Assembly: GCA_021734805.1 (NCBI GenBank)
Contig: JAIPIG010000022.1
Span: 1-38,340, forward strand
Direction: 5' to 3'
DNA from: Simkaniaceae bacterium
GTDB taxonomy: Bacteria; Chlamydiota; Chlamydiia; Chlamydiales; JACRBE01
Length of the DNA: 38,340 bases
The position numbers and the translations under genes are program-made. Shown here piece after piece: positions 1-9,185 of this stretch (its first letter is position 1; every line of letters starts with the position of its first letter). The notes below the pieces were generated by a model. That model searched no databases. It was not told the DNA's origin and saw only the letters and a program-made list of their open reading frames with translations.

Positions 1-174
1 GACTTTGTAACTTTTTGGACTCGAAGGCCTCGAGATATTTGTTCTCTAGGGAGTTATTAAAACCGGGAAGGGGTTTTTTACCCCTTCCCGGTTTTAATAA
101 TCTCCCAGTTCGACCATAGGTCGAGCGTCCGAGAGCAAAGACCGCGGCAGGCGGGCCCAAAAAGTTGCAAAGTC
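1..174. repeat. Large imperfect palindromic repeat
   Basis: Bases 1-18 pair with 157-174 with one G/T difference. Bases 54-74 pair perfectly with 80-100 around a T5 loop, a 21-bp stem, and GGGAG at 49-53 pairs with CTCCC nearby. TTTG(T/C)TCTC also recurs in both arms between these blocks. The right arm carries about 22 extra bases. The whole is a two-armed palindrome just downstream of the pepF stop. It may be a non-autonomous mobile element or an intergenic repeat unit, and its inner stem could end pepF transcription. The window starts at its edge, so the true outer end is not known. Confidence 0.6.
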
Positions 175-177
175 GAG

Positions 178-1974
178 TTATAGACTTAATGCTCGCAAAT
201 CCTTTGTTAGTTCATGAAATCTTTTTATGAGTGTTTCAACAGGCTCTTTTGTTGTCATGTCGACGCCGGCATTCTTTAACAAGTTAATGGGGAAATCAGA
301 TCGCCCCGATGACAAGAACTGCAAATAATCGTTCTTTGCATCTACCTTTCCACTCAATACTCTCTCTACTAGCGCATAAGCAGCGCTAATTCCCGTTGCA
401 TATTGATAGACATAAAAGTTCGAATAAAAATGAGGAATACGCAAAAACTCATAAAAGAGCTCCTCATCATAGGCAAAACTCGGCCCAAAGTAGTCGCGAT
501 TCAAAGCCTCATATTCTTTTTTCATCATATCAGGTGTGAGTGGCATATGCGCTTCGGCAAGGCGATGGATCTTAAGTTCAAATTCGGCAAACATCGTCTG
601 TCTAAAAAGGGTGGCTCGAATAGAATCAATTTTTTGATTGAGGATATAAATTTTTTCCTCTTTAGATGCGGCCCTTTCATAAAGAGTGCGGAACGTGAGC
701 TCTTCGTGGAATGTCGAAGCCACTTCTGCCACAAAAATACAATAAGAAGCATCTTGATATGTCTGCGTACGGTTGCTAAAAAAGGAGTGCATACTATGAC
801 CTGCTTCATGAGACAAGGTCATTAAGTCATTAAACGTCCCATTGTAATTCATCAATATATAAGGTCTGCTTGAATAACATCCCGATGAATACGCCCCCGA
901 TCTCTTATTTTCATTGTCATAGCGATCGACCCATCGATCTATCGTAAGCCCTTTCCTTAAAATGCTCTGATACTCTTCCCCTAAAGGCGCCACAGAATCA
1001 ATAATGATTTCAACGGCCTCTTCAAAGGTATATTTTTTATCAAATTCCCGAATAGCAGGAACATACATATCATAGGCATGAATCTCATCGAGATTGAGCA
1101 ACTCCTTCCTCAAACTCACATAGTCATGTAATACCGGAAAATGAGCCCTCACTGATTCAATGAGGTTAGTATAAACGCTCTCATCAATATTATAAGGGTA
1201 TAAAGCTGCTTTTAAACAAGATGAAAACCCCCTCACATTGCGATTAAAAAGATGCCTCTTAACCGATCCGGCAAGTAAATCGGAGACCGTATTTCTAAAA
1301 TCGCGAAAACGAGCATGCATGTTGAGAAAAGCCCCTTTGCGAAGGCTGCGGTCATTTGATTTGATCAAAAGTTGATAAGAAGCATGGGTCAGCTCATGGG
1401 ATTTTCCCTCCGAATCGATCACATCCTCAAATTTAAGATCGGCATTATTGATTGATGAAAAAGCACTTGGAATCGTTTGAAGACTATCCCCGGCGGCAGC
1501 CATGATGCGCTCTTGTTCTTTAGGTAAAATATATTGTTTTTGATGGATGAGTTGCTTCAAATAATTATGATATTCGGCAAGAGACGGACTCTGCATATCA
1601 AATATTTTTTCATCTATTTGCAAAATTTCGGGCTCGACCCAAGAAGTCTCTGCAGCAAAGGCGTGATAGAGCATCATAATTGATTGATAAGCACTCTTAT
1701 AGGAATCAATTGTAATATCTTCGTCATGGCGCAAATGAGCATATACATATAAGGACTCAATTTTCACTTGAAGATCAAAATATTTTTTAAGAAATTGAGC
1801 CAATGACTCGGGACTACTTGAGAGCTTTCCCATAAATTGATTGATCTCAGGGAAATGGCTGTCCGCCTCTTTGCGTAAAATTAAAAAATCTTCTTTCCAC
1901 GCCTCAATATCTCTATAGAAAGCTTCGACATCCCATCGGTCTTCTAAAGCCACTTCATTTCTTTTTTTAGCCAT
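178..1974 (-). CDS. pepF: Oligoendopeptidase F (M3 metallopeptidase)
   Basis: A 598-residue zinc oligopeptidase that hydrolyses short peptides in the cytosol. The M3 signature HEAGH lies at residues 389-393 and the third zinc ligand is probably Glu417, 24 residues after the second His, in the AEVASTFHE context. The length is typical of PepF. The N-terminal half is the usual helical region of the family. It is divergent from groES-groEL; pepF next to groES-groEL is also the arrangement in Chlamydia, which supports the taxonomic call. The ATG start follows a stop-rich stretch and gives a natural hydrophilic N-terminus (MAKKRNEVALEDRW). Peptide recycling is the likely role. Nothing looks damaged. 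Confidence 0.95.
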   Translation of the reverse strand: MAKKRNEVALEDRWDVEAFYRDIEAWKEDFLILRKEADSHFPEINQFMGKLSSSPESLAQFLKKYFDLQVKIESLYVYAHLRHDEDITIDSYKSAYQSIMMLYHAFAAETSWVEPEILQIDEKIFDMQSPSLAEYHNYLKQLIHQKQYILPKEQERIMAAAGDSLQTIPSAFSSINNADLKFEDVIDSEGKSHELTHASYQLLIKSNDRSLRKGAFLNMHARFRDFRNTVSDLLAGSVKRHLFNRNVRGFSSCLKAALYPYNIDESVYTNLIESVRAHFPVLHDYVSLRKELLNLDEIHAYDMYVPAIREFDKKYTFEEAVEIIIDSVAPLGEEYQSILRKGLTIDRWVDRYDNENKRSGAYSSGCYSSRPYILMNYNGTFNDLMTLSHEAGHSMHSFFSNRTQTYQDASYCIFVAEVASTFHEELTFRTLYERAASKEEKIYILNQKIDSIRATLFRQTMFAEFELKIHRLAEAHMPLTPDMMKKEYEALNRDYFGPSFAYDEELFYEFLRIPHFYSNFYVYQYATGISAAYALVERVLSGKVDAKNDYLQFLSSGRSDFPINLLKNAGVDMTTKEPVETLIKRFHELTKDLRALSL

Positions 1975-2030
1975 TTCTCATATCCATATCTTAAAAAGTC
2001 AGTCCTAGGTTGTATCGATATTTTGGCTTT

Positions 2031-2059
2031 TTGACAACGAATTTTTACACATTTAGCAA
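2031..2059 (+). promoter_or_regulatory. Probable groE promoter
   Basis: TTGACA at 2031-2036 is a perfect -35 hexamer for the main sigma factor. A 17-base spacer leads to a poor -10 candidate (TAGCAA, 2054-2059) inside the CIRCE operator. A second -10 candidate, TAAAAT at 2092-2097, lacks a good -35. The first choice would let HrcA block RNA polymerase directly. The transcription start has not been shown. Confidence 0.45.
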
Positions 2060-2079
2060 TCAAAGTCAAAAATTGCTAA
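2053..2079 (+). promoter_or_regulatory. CIRCE operator (HrcA binding site) of the groE operon
   Basis: TTAGCAATC, nine bases, then AATTGCTAA: the exact 9-N9-9 geometry of CIRCE, whose consensus is TTAGCACTC-N9-GAGTGCTAA. The outer six bases of each arm match the consensus; the inner bases differ, so the repeat is AT-richer than usual. It lies 83 bases upstream of the groES ATG. HrcA bound here represses groE in many bacteria, including Chlamydia, and is released on heat shock. Confidence 0.85.
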
Positions 2080-2161
2080 ATCTCTATTGCCTAAAATCGA
2101 AAAAAAAGTTATCCTGAATATGTTTTTTAACACTAATTCGGGTTAACAAGGAGACCGTTCT

Positions 2162-2476
2162 ATGACAACCCAAGCTGAAAAAAAATCGACTCTCAGACCG
2201 GTAGGAAACCGCGTCGTACTCAAAAGAATGGAAAAAGAACAAACCTCTGCGGGTGGGATTATTTTACCTGAATCTGCACAGAAGAAACAAGAATCGGCAA
2301 TTGTCATCGCAGTTGGCTTAGGCAAAACAACAAAAGATGGAACGACCCTCCCTATGTCCGTAAAAGAAGGCGACGTCGTTCTTATGGATAAATACTCCGG
2401 ACAAGAAGTCACATTGAATGATGAAGAGTTCATCATCGTCAAAGAAGATGACATTGTTGCAATCATTGAAAACTAA
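2162..2476 (+). CDS. groES: Co-chaperonin GroES
   Basis: A 104-residue Hsp10 that caps the GroEL ring during ATP-driven protein folding in the cytosol. The mobile loop (EQTSAGGIILPESAQ, about residues 28-42) and the closing VKEDDIVAIIEN are typical. There is a short extra N-terminal tail (MTTQAEKKST) before the conserved LRPVGNRVVLKR. A strong Shine-Dalgarno AAGGAG sits at about 2148-2153. It is the first gene of the groES-groEL operon, 16 bases ahead of groEL, behind a CIRCE operator, so HrcA control is expected. Confidence 0.97.
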   Translation: MTTQAEKKSTLRPVGNRVVLKRMEKEQTSAGGIILPESAQKKQESAIVIAVGLGKTTKDGTTLPMSVKEGDVVLMDKYSGQEVTLNDEEFIIVKEDDIVAIIEN

Positions 2477-2480
2477 TTAA

Positions 2481-4121
<1,641 letters not shown>

Positions 4122-4143
4122 TTTTCCCTCTTCATAACAAGAG

Positions 4144-4183
4144 AAAAAGCGCACAGTCTAAAATAGATCGTGCGCTTTTTTAT
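4144..4183 (+). terminator. Intrinsic terminator of groESL
   Basis: AAAAAGCGCAC at 4144-4154 pairs with GTGCGCTTTTT at 4170-4180. A further short stem (TCTA/TAGA) closes on an AAA loop, and the run of T follows. It lies 22 bases after the groEL stop. It is close to the next gene, so that gene must be transcribed from read-through or from a promoter overlapping the hairpin. Confidence 0.85.
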
Positions 4184-4196
4184 TGCTCTTTATAAG

Positions 4197-4961
4197 ATGC
4201 CCATTATGAAGAGAACGTTTCACATCTTTACTTTTTTCTCAACCGCACTGATTATTTTGTTAGTAGGGGCTATTTTCGCTCTCCCCCTATATATCCCCAA
4301 ACTTCTCGCCAACTCCATTAGCAAATCAATGGGTGTTCCTGTTGATATCAAATCGGTCGATATTCGACGCTCTGATCTCACCTTTCACAATTTACTTGTA
4401 GGAAATCCCCCCGGATCATTTCTTCCCTATGCGCTTAAAATCAAAACGCTGACCATTAGAGCCCCCTTAAGAGAATATCTCGAACCCACAGTCAATATTA
4501 AGCAAATTGAGCTGAATGACATTGATTTAAGCGTTGAGTTTTACACACCGGATCGCAAAAAAAACAATTGGGATCTCATTTTAGATACTGTAAATAAGCC
4601 TGTGAAAAATCCCTCCTCTGACGCTCAGGGGTCAAAAAGAGGGATTTATATCAATGAACTGTTTCTAGAGCAAATTGCCGTCTCTCTCAAACTCTACAAT
4701 CAGCCCCCCCGCAACATTCCACCGATTAAGCAAATTGTCATCCGAGATATCGACCCTGAAAACGGCCTTTTGACCCAGCGATTAACGCGTATTCTCACCA
4801 ATCATATTATCAAATCCGTTTCCGGAATGGCCGGCATTACGGGAATCACAGGTGTCATTATTTCCGCTCCGGCTACAGCAGTTCAAACCATTTTTGCCCC
4901 TTTCAAATTCCTTTTCGGAGGGTCAAAAAAGAATCAGTCACAAACACCCCCCAATCAATAA
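4197..4961 (+). CDS. AsmA-like inner-membrane/periplasmic protein
   Basis: About 254 residues. One N-terminal membrane helix (roughly residues 8-31, FHIFTFFSTALIILLVGAIFA) is followed by a periplasmic domain opening with LPLYIPKLLANSISKSMGVPVDIKSVDI. This is the pattern of AsmA/DUF748-type proteins linked to outer-membrane lipid and protein homeostasis, in which short beta repeats follow a single anchor (LTFHNLLVGNP, LKIKTLTIRAPL, VNIKQIELNDIDLSV). The C-terminus has a Gly/Ile-rich hydrophobic stretch (VSGMAGITGITGVIISAP). The frame is open upstream to a GTG inside the groE terminator, but ATG 4197 or ATG 4206 is more credible; neither has a clear Shine-Dalgarno. The stop overlaps the convergent neighbour by 7 bases. 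Family assignment is moderate. Confidence 0.6.
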   Translation: MPIMKRTFHIFTFFSTALIILLVGAIFALPLYIPKLLANSISKSMGVPVDIKSVDIRRSDLTFHNLLVGNPPGSFLPYALKIKTLTIRAPLREYLEPTVNIKQIELNDIDLSVEFYTPDRKKNNWDLILDTVNKPVKNPSSDAQGSKRGIYINELFLEQIAVSLKLYNQPPRNIPPIKQIVIRDIDPENGLLTQRLTRILTNHIIKSVSGMAGITGITGVIISAPATAVQTIFAPFKFLFGGSKKNQSQTPPNQ

Positions 4962-5740
4962 TCAGCGCTACGAGGTTTTCTTGGAGGGGGTGCATGAATG
5001 ACTGAGACGCTATGCTTGCTATCCGTTAATTTTTTTGCATATTCCGAAGTATTCGACGGCATTGCATCTTCGACAAAAGACAATGTAATTCCTTTGCCTT
5101 TTTCAATAAACAAAATGATATCGGAACTGCCGGGAGTTTGGGTGCACATCAATCCCATTTTCGATCCAATCTCTTTAGCAATTTTAAACTGATTTTCTCG
5201 ATTTACATTAAACACAACGATGTGAGTTGCATCTTTTGAGATGTCAGATGGAATGAACTCCTTTTCCAAAAAGACAATATTTGATCCCTTTGGTAATTTA
5301 TCCATAAGTCGATCTAATTCTGTTTTTCTTGATTCCTCGGGTTCTTCAGAAATTTCAGTGGGCAATTGGCTTATATCATCTCTTTCTCTTGGCAGAGAAT
5401 CGCATGAGCTTGGAGTCGTTGAAGAGGCTGATGAGTTTGTGTCAAAAGATGCTTCGCTGAACACTTTAGGAATGCATGGCTTGGGTAATGCCTTTGAAGG
5501 GGGTGATAAATCACAACCCAAAAATATCACGGCAAAGAGGTTAAAAATGAGAAATAAAAATAAGCTACCCTTATCCAAAACACCCAGCTCTTGAATTTTT
5601 TTACCCGCTAGCGAACCTTCCCCTGAGGGAATAAATAGGTAATCTAGTCCAATATTACCGGGGGGATTATCCTCTTTTGGAGCCCTAAGAGGGGAAAGCC
5701 CTTGTGAAGAAGTAGAAGCTACAGGAAAAGCATTAGCCAT
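4955..5740 (-). CDS. Hypothetical protein with one central membrane segment
   Basis: 261 residues from ATG 5740; the frame also runs to a TTG five codons upstream that I discounted. I do not recognise it. About 58 polar, Pro/Ser-rich residues come first, then one strong hydrophobic segment (about 59-75, SLFLFLIFNLFAVIFLG) ending in Cys, then a Ser/Pro/Glu-rich linker. The compact-looking C-terminal domain (from about residue 155, DRLMDKLPKGSNIVFLEKEF) alternates strands and helices. The stop overlaps the convergent AsmA-like gene. A long cytosolic N-tail before a single span is not a standard signal peptide. A chlamydia-specific membrane protein or secreted effector is possible but unproved. 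Confidence 0.6.
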   Translation of the reverse strand: MANAFPVASTSSQGLSPLRAPKEDNPPGNIGLDYLFIPSGEGSLAGKKIQELGVLDKGSLFLFLIFNLFAVIFLGCDLSPPSKALPKPCIPKVFSEASFDTNSSASSTTPSSCDSLPRERDDISQLPTEISEEPEESRKTELDRLMDKLPKGSNIVFLEKEFIPSDISKDATHIVVFNVNRENQFKIAKEIGSKMGLMCTQTPGSSDIILFIEKGKGITLSFVEDAMPSNTSEYAKKLTDSKHSVSVIHAPPPRKPRSADY

Positions 5741-5826
5741 AGAAAATACCCACAAATTATAAATTAAATTTAATATATTATAACATTATAGTTATAAATT
5801 TGCAGTATATTGAAATAATTAAAATA

Positions 5827-6600
5827 TTAATTATTATGCTTTAGTTTATAAACTTGAAACTTAGCGTATTTAAATGTTGATTGGGGTAAAAGATGCCGAA
5901 CCCCCGTAATATCCCTATCGAGCTCGATAGGTCCTCGATTGCGCTCATTAATCAAGGCGACATGGGTATGGCTAAATATCTTAAGTTCTTGACAATCAAA
6001 GGGGCTTGAATAAAACACACGATTTAAATCGCTATTATTTAACAAGTTAGAGTCTTTAGGAAAAACAAGCCCGGTTAGAAACCCAAGAATACTCCGGTGT
6101 CTTTCGGACCCGATATACAGTTCTTTTTGCTCAAAAACAGGTGTTTTTTCCATAGGAACCTTTTTAACATAAAGTCCCTCGAGACTGTCAAAAAGAGCCT
6201 CACCGGCAATAAAAAACCCCTCAGGATATTGTTTAAGCAGTTCGTCAAATAAACATTGAAGGGACTCTTGATCCGATTCAACCTCAAGAAGAGCATCCGG
6301 CTTTTCCAAGGGGGAAACCCCGACAATAAAAAAACAATCAAATGCCCCCTTCCTTGCAAAGCATTTTAACCCCTTTTTTTCCGGTATTCTTGAAATATAC
6401 ATTGCCTGATTAATGATGATCGATTCCCCAATATTTGCAACATTCTCAAAAGAAGCGCCCCCAAAAGCATACTTAAAGTCATGAGAATCACAAGCAATCA
6501 TTGCTTTATCATCCAACCTTCCATTTACAAACAAAGAAATGTCTCCAATGAGGGTCAAATGAGAATTAGCTTGATATGACTCAATAACATGAATTTTCAT
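5827..6600 (-). CDS. Acetolactate-decarboxylase-like protein, divergent
   Basis: 257 residues, cytosolic, no signal peptide. Alpha-acetolactate decarboxylase (BudA/AlsD) converts acetolactate to acetoin using zinc held by three His. Similar local patterns occur here in the same order: GLYVKKV (142-148), RSILGFLTG (169-177), and HTH at 211-213 followed by INERNRGPIELD, which resembles the family's HxHFIDEGRNSGGHVxD. The first two zinc ligands are present, but the third (the His of GGHV) reads Pro-Ile-Glu here, so activity may be lost or changed. It lies 23 bases downstream of the MOMP-like gene on the same strand and may be co-transcribed. This is fold-level similarity judged by eye; the product could be unrelated. 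Confidence 0.45.
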   Translation of the reverse strand: MKIHVIESYQANSHLTLIGDISLFVNGRLDDKAMIACDSHDFKYAFGGASFENVANIGESIIINQAMYISRIPEKKGLKCFARKGAFDCFFIVGVSPLEKPDALLEVESDQESLQCLFDELLKQYPEGFFIAGEALFDSLEGLYVKKVPMEKTPVFEQKELYIGSERHRSILGFLTGLVFPKDSNLLNNSDLNRVFYSSPFDCQELKIFSHTHVALINERNRGPIELDRDITGVRHLLPQSTFKYAKFQVYKLKHNN

Positions 6601-6623
6601 ACTTCAACCAAATTGCAAATTGT

Positions 6624-7718
6624 TCAAAAATCGACTCCTAATTCAAATGTCAAACCATAGAGATATAAATTTCCAAAATCAAAATCATCACCTGCAATGA
6701 CTTTTTGAATGAAATTCCATAAAAAATGCCCTTCAAATAACAGCTGAGCATTCACTTGTTTCATCATCTTATCGAATTTTGCCTGATATCCAAGACCCAT
6801 TTGAGCTGCTGCATGTGGAACAAATCGTTTATCGCTCTCCTCTAACTTCATCCAATCCGATGTTGAATTGCTTAAATCTTCCCCATAATAACTATTAAGA
6901 TCCCCAATTAAGAGTGCGAAGGCAAAATTTTGAATCAGAGTAAACCCTCTTTTCAAACCCCACCCCATAGCAATTCCCGTTTTAGGACCAACACCCCAAT
7001 ACCGGTTATTCTTTCTCACGGTGAGTGTGTTATTTTCCAGTAATTGTCCGCCTGAATAATAAATATTTTGCTTGGAATGGAGAATAGCCCCCTCTAATCC
7101 AATTTGAGGCGCAAATTGAATTGAACTAGCTTGAAACGGGCGTGAAATAAGCACATCAATGGTTTGATATCCCAAATCATATTGAGATGAAGCCCTTTGA
7201 AAGACCACCTGAGACAGCTCCGTTCCATCGAGTAAAAGATCTGTCATCGATTGGGAAAAACCAACAGGAGATTTCAAGTCACCCCACATTCCGGCACGCG
7301 TGCGATCCGTTTTATCCGTGTTCAAATATGTATAAGTTGCACTGAGCCCCCATTGATCATACCCTGTAAACCACCCTGCACCAAAGCGCACTCCCCAATC
7401 AAAATTAAAGTCGACTTCGCTAAGTGAAGAGCGGTAAGGGAGAGCAAAAGCATCACTGGATGCACGGACAGCATACATTGAATCAGTGGTACGAGCTTTC
7501 CAATAAATGCCGCCTCCAAAAAACTCAACAACAGGAGCATCTCTTTCTTCATTGGGCTGAGCTTCATGATAACCCGCTGACTCATAATCTTGTTTTTCAC
7601 TGCTTTCTAAAGCAATAAAACCCTGTTTAGAATATTCGGGAAAAGGTTTAATAGTATATTCCGCTCCAATGATCAAACTACAATTAAGAACGACGATAGA
7701 GTAAATTAAATAACGCAT
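6624..7718 (-). CDS. MOMP-like outer-membrane porin (Legionella_OMP type)
   Basis: 364 residues with a signal peptide (MRYLIYSIVVLNCSLIIGA). Then come many alternating amphipathic strands such as VRFGAGWFTGYDQWGLSATYTYLNT and a C-terminal strand LYLYGLTFELGVDF ending in Phe, the usual barrel-assembly signal. This matches the Legionella major outer-membrane protein family, which is expanded in several environmental chlamydiae where it takes the place of, or adds to, the chlamydial MOMP. The probable job is a diffusion porin and surface antigen. The decarboxylase-like gene follows after 23 bases. A second family member lies at 21830-22936. Confidence 0.75.
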   Translation of the reverse strand: MRYLIYSIVVLNCSLIIGAEYTIKPFPEYSKQGFIALESSEKQDYESAGYHEAQPNEERDAPVVEFFGGGIYWKARTTDSMYAVRASSDAFALPYRSSLSEVDFNFDWGVRFGAGWFTGYDQWGLSATYTYLNTDKTDRTRAGMWGDLKSPVGFSQSMTDLLLDGTELSQVVFQRASSQYDLGYQTIDVLISRPFQASSIQFAPQIGLEGAILHSKQNIYYSGGQLLENNTLTVRKNNRYWGVGPKTGIAMGWGLKRGFTLIQNFAFALLIGDLNSYYGEDLSNSTSDWMKLEESDKRFVPHAAAQMGLGYQAKFDKMMKQVNAQLLFEGHFLWNFIQKVIAGDDFDFGNLYLYGLTFELGVDF

Positions 7719-7781
7719 AAAAATTCAAAAAATAATTATTATTTCCTTCTATCAAAACAAGATAACCAAAGTAAACCTTTT

Positions 7782-7961
7782 TTATACCGGGAGTGATTCA
7801 AGAGTTGGAATTTTTAGAAGCCGGCGCACTGATGGTCGATCGGGCCGAAGGCCCTTCTACCTGAAAGGGCGCGCTATTGACAATAGGCAGAGGTGAGGTA
7901 AATCGACCAAGCGGGGATGCCGGCGACAAAAAAAACAACTCTTGAATGACGAGCGGTATAA
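7782..7961. mobile_element. MITE-like element, 180 bp with about 26-bp terminal inverted repeats
   Basis: The left end at 7782-7807 (TTATACCG..., then ATTCAAGAGTTG) matches the reverse complement of the right end (7936-7961), apart from a few bases in the GGAGTG/CTCGTC block. Weaker symmetry continues inward (GCCGGC, GGTCGAT in both arms). No open reading frame is carried. A solo copy of the left end occurs at 11980-11995. Non-autonomous, transposase-free elements of this shape are usually moved in trans. No clear target-site duplication is visible. Confidence 0.7.
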
Positions 7962-8043
7962 TTACTTCCTATATAAAAAAAATTTGCTTTTTTTAACTTT
8001 AAGGACTTATAGTCTTTACGAAAATTTGAGGTAGATTCCGGCC

Positions 8044-8400
8044 ATCAACTACCCTCCCCTGAAGGGGAAGGCTTGTAAAAAAGCCTCGCGTTGACCAGCC
8101 TAAGTCCGCCTTGAGGGATAGCCCTCTAAAAGGGACTACGTTAGGAGCGAATATATAGGCACCTTGGGATGCTACTCCAGTCCCAAGCTCTGCGGTCAGT
8201 GGTTAAACAGGTGTAAGGGGTTTAGGCCCATGCTGCTGACATACAAACCGCTCCATAACATTGGCGAGGAGGACATTACCCACAAGGGTGTAAACCCAAG
8301 TGGCGATTGCACGTAAGTGCTAGGGGGAGCAATCCCCCACTTTTTTAACAACTTAACAACAAGGGAGCAGCGTTTCCTCCTCGTCCTAAAGAACGAGGTT
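8044..8400 (+). ncRNA. Structured RNA resembling an IscB omegaRNA (HEARO), no nuclease gene
   Basis: About 350 bases without a coding frame but full of short perfect hairpins in + orientation. These are CCCC-TGAA-GGGG (8056-8067), AGGCTT/AAGCCT, an enclosing TCAAC/GTTGA stem (8045-8049 with 8090-8094), CTTGGGA/TCCCAAG (8163-8187), ACCC-ACAA-GGGT (8278-8289), GCAC-GTAA-GTGC (8309-8320), GGGGG/CCCCC (8323-8338) followed by T6, and CCTCGT/ACGAGG (8379-8398). The overall sequence resembles, from memory, HEARO RNAs, the omegaRNAs that guide IscB (RuvC-HNH nuclease of IS200/IS605-like elements). In those loci iscB follows the RNA. Here the ATG at 8403 reads only four codons before a stop, so the nuclease gene is gone. 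The alternative is another IS200/IS605-associated RNA. Confidence 0.6.
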
Positions 8401-8417
8401 TCCATGCTGTCAAATTG

Positions 8418-9119
8418 ATGAATACATTAAGCAATATTCAAACTTTTACAAGCGAATTTTACGAAAATTATTGCGAGATACACCAAGAAAGGGCATCCCA
8501 TTCTCCGTTGTTGCTAACATCAACTGTTATAGATGGGATTGTTTCTTTTATTTTTGCTAAAATAGCTGCACATGAAATGCGCTTGAAAAATCCAACCGGA
8601 TCGAGTCTAGCCTTTACCGCTTCAGTAATCATAGCCTCTGAGATTTTCAACCACATTAAGAGCATAGTTTTCACTTTTCAACGCTTCAAGGTGGATTCCT
8701 TGCTGCTGATACCTTTCATGGATTTTTTAAATGGGGTCAGGACACCTTCATCAAAGCCTTCAGGCAAAGGGATCTTTTTTGACCAAGAAAAAAAAGTCGG
8801 CTTGCCTCTATGGACAGTTGAAAGTTTAATGTTTTCATCACTACTAATGATTTTTGAAGGTAAAGTATACACCGGCATTCAAAACCGTATTCAATACGCA
8901 TTCCCTTCTTATGACATTCAGTCTATTGATAAGAAACTGTCTTTAAATCCCTTTTCTCCTTTTAAAAATCAACTATTACTTGTGTATCTTTTAACACAAC
9001 ATGTTGCTAGCAGTGTAATACATAACTTTGTTGTTCCCTATCTGATGAGAAATTCTAGCGCTGTCATCGCTGACGCGTTATTGACAACAGCACGTCGTCG
9101 GCTAAGTCAAACCGACTAA
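8418..9119 (+). CDS. Hypothetical membrane-associated protein
   Basis: 233 residues from ATG 8418; a TTG three bases upstream is less likely. I do not recognise it. There are several hydrophobic stretches (VIDGIVSFIFAKIAA, about 37-51; FTASVIIASEIF, 66-77; SLMFSSLLMIFEG; LLLVYLLTQHVASSVIHNFVV near the C-terminus). They are not all long enough to be sure spans. No Shine-Dalgarno is visible before the start, and the gene begins only 18 bases after the omegaRNA-like hairpin. The mobile element may therefore have replaced its native promoter or trimmed its 5' end. It is flanked downstream by a decayed repeat (9131-9179). Probably a chlamydia-restricted gene, possibly truncated. Confidence 0.5.
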   Translation: MNTLSNIQTFTSEFYENYCEIHQERASHSPLLLTSTVIDGIVSFIFAKIAAHEMRLKNPTGSSLAFTASVIIASEIFNHIKSIVFTFQRFKVDSLLLIPFMDFLNGVRTPSSKPSGKGIFFDQEKKVGLPLWTVESLMFSSLLMIFEGKVYTGIQNRIQYAFPSYDIQSIDKKLSLNPFSPFKNQLLLVYLLTQHVASSVIHNFVVPYLMRNSSAVIADALLTTARRRLSQTD

Positions 9120-9130
9120 GAGGAGAGCTT

Positions 9131-9179
9131 CTCACGCAGCCCAACCATTAATAGCCAATATTCCTTAACCGTCAAAAAA
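9131..9179 (-). repeat. Copy B of a ~50-bp dispersed repeat
   Basis: Read on the minus strand it begins TTTTTTGACGGT and continues AAGGAATATTGGCTAT, ending GCGTGAG. The copy at 21701-21750 matches it at about 43 of 50 positions in direct order. It lies between two unknown genes. See the finding on the repeat family for a possible link to IS200/IS605 ends. Confidence 0.6.
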
Positions 9180-9185
9180 TTTCCT

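Noticed and set aside
8196-8405. 69-codon open frame on the minus strand
   Set aside because: It lies wholly inside the hairpin-rich RNA region; its codons follow the RNA stems and it has no ribosome-binding site or known family.
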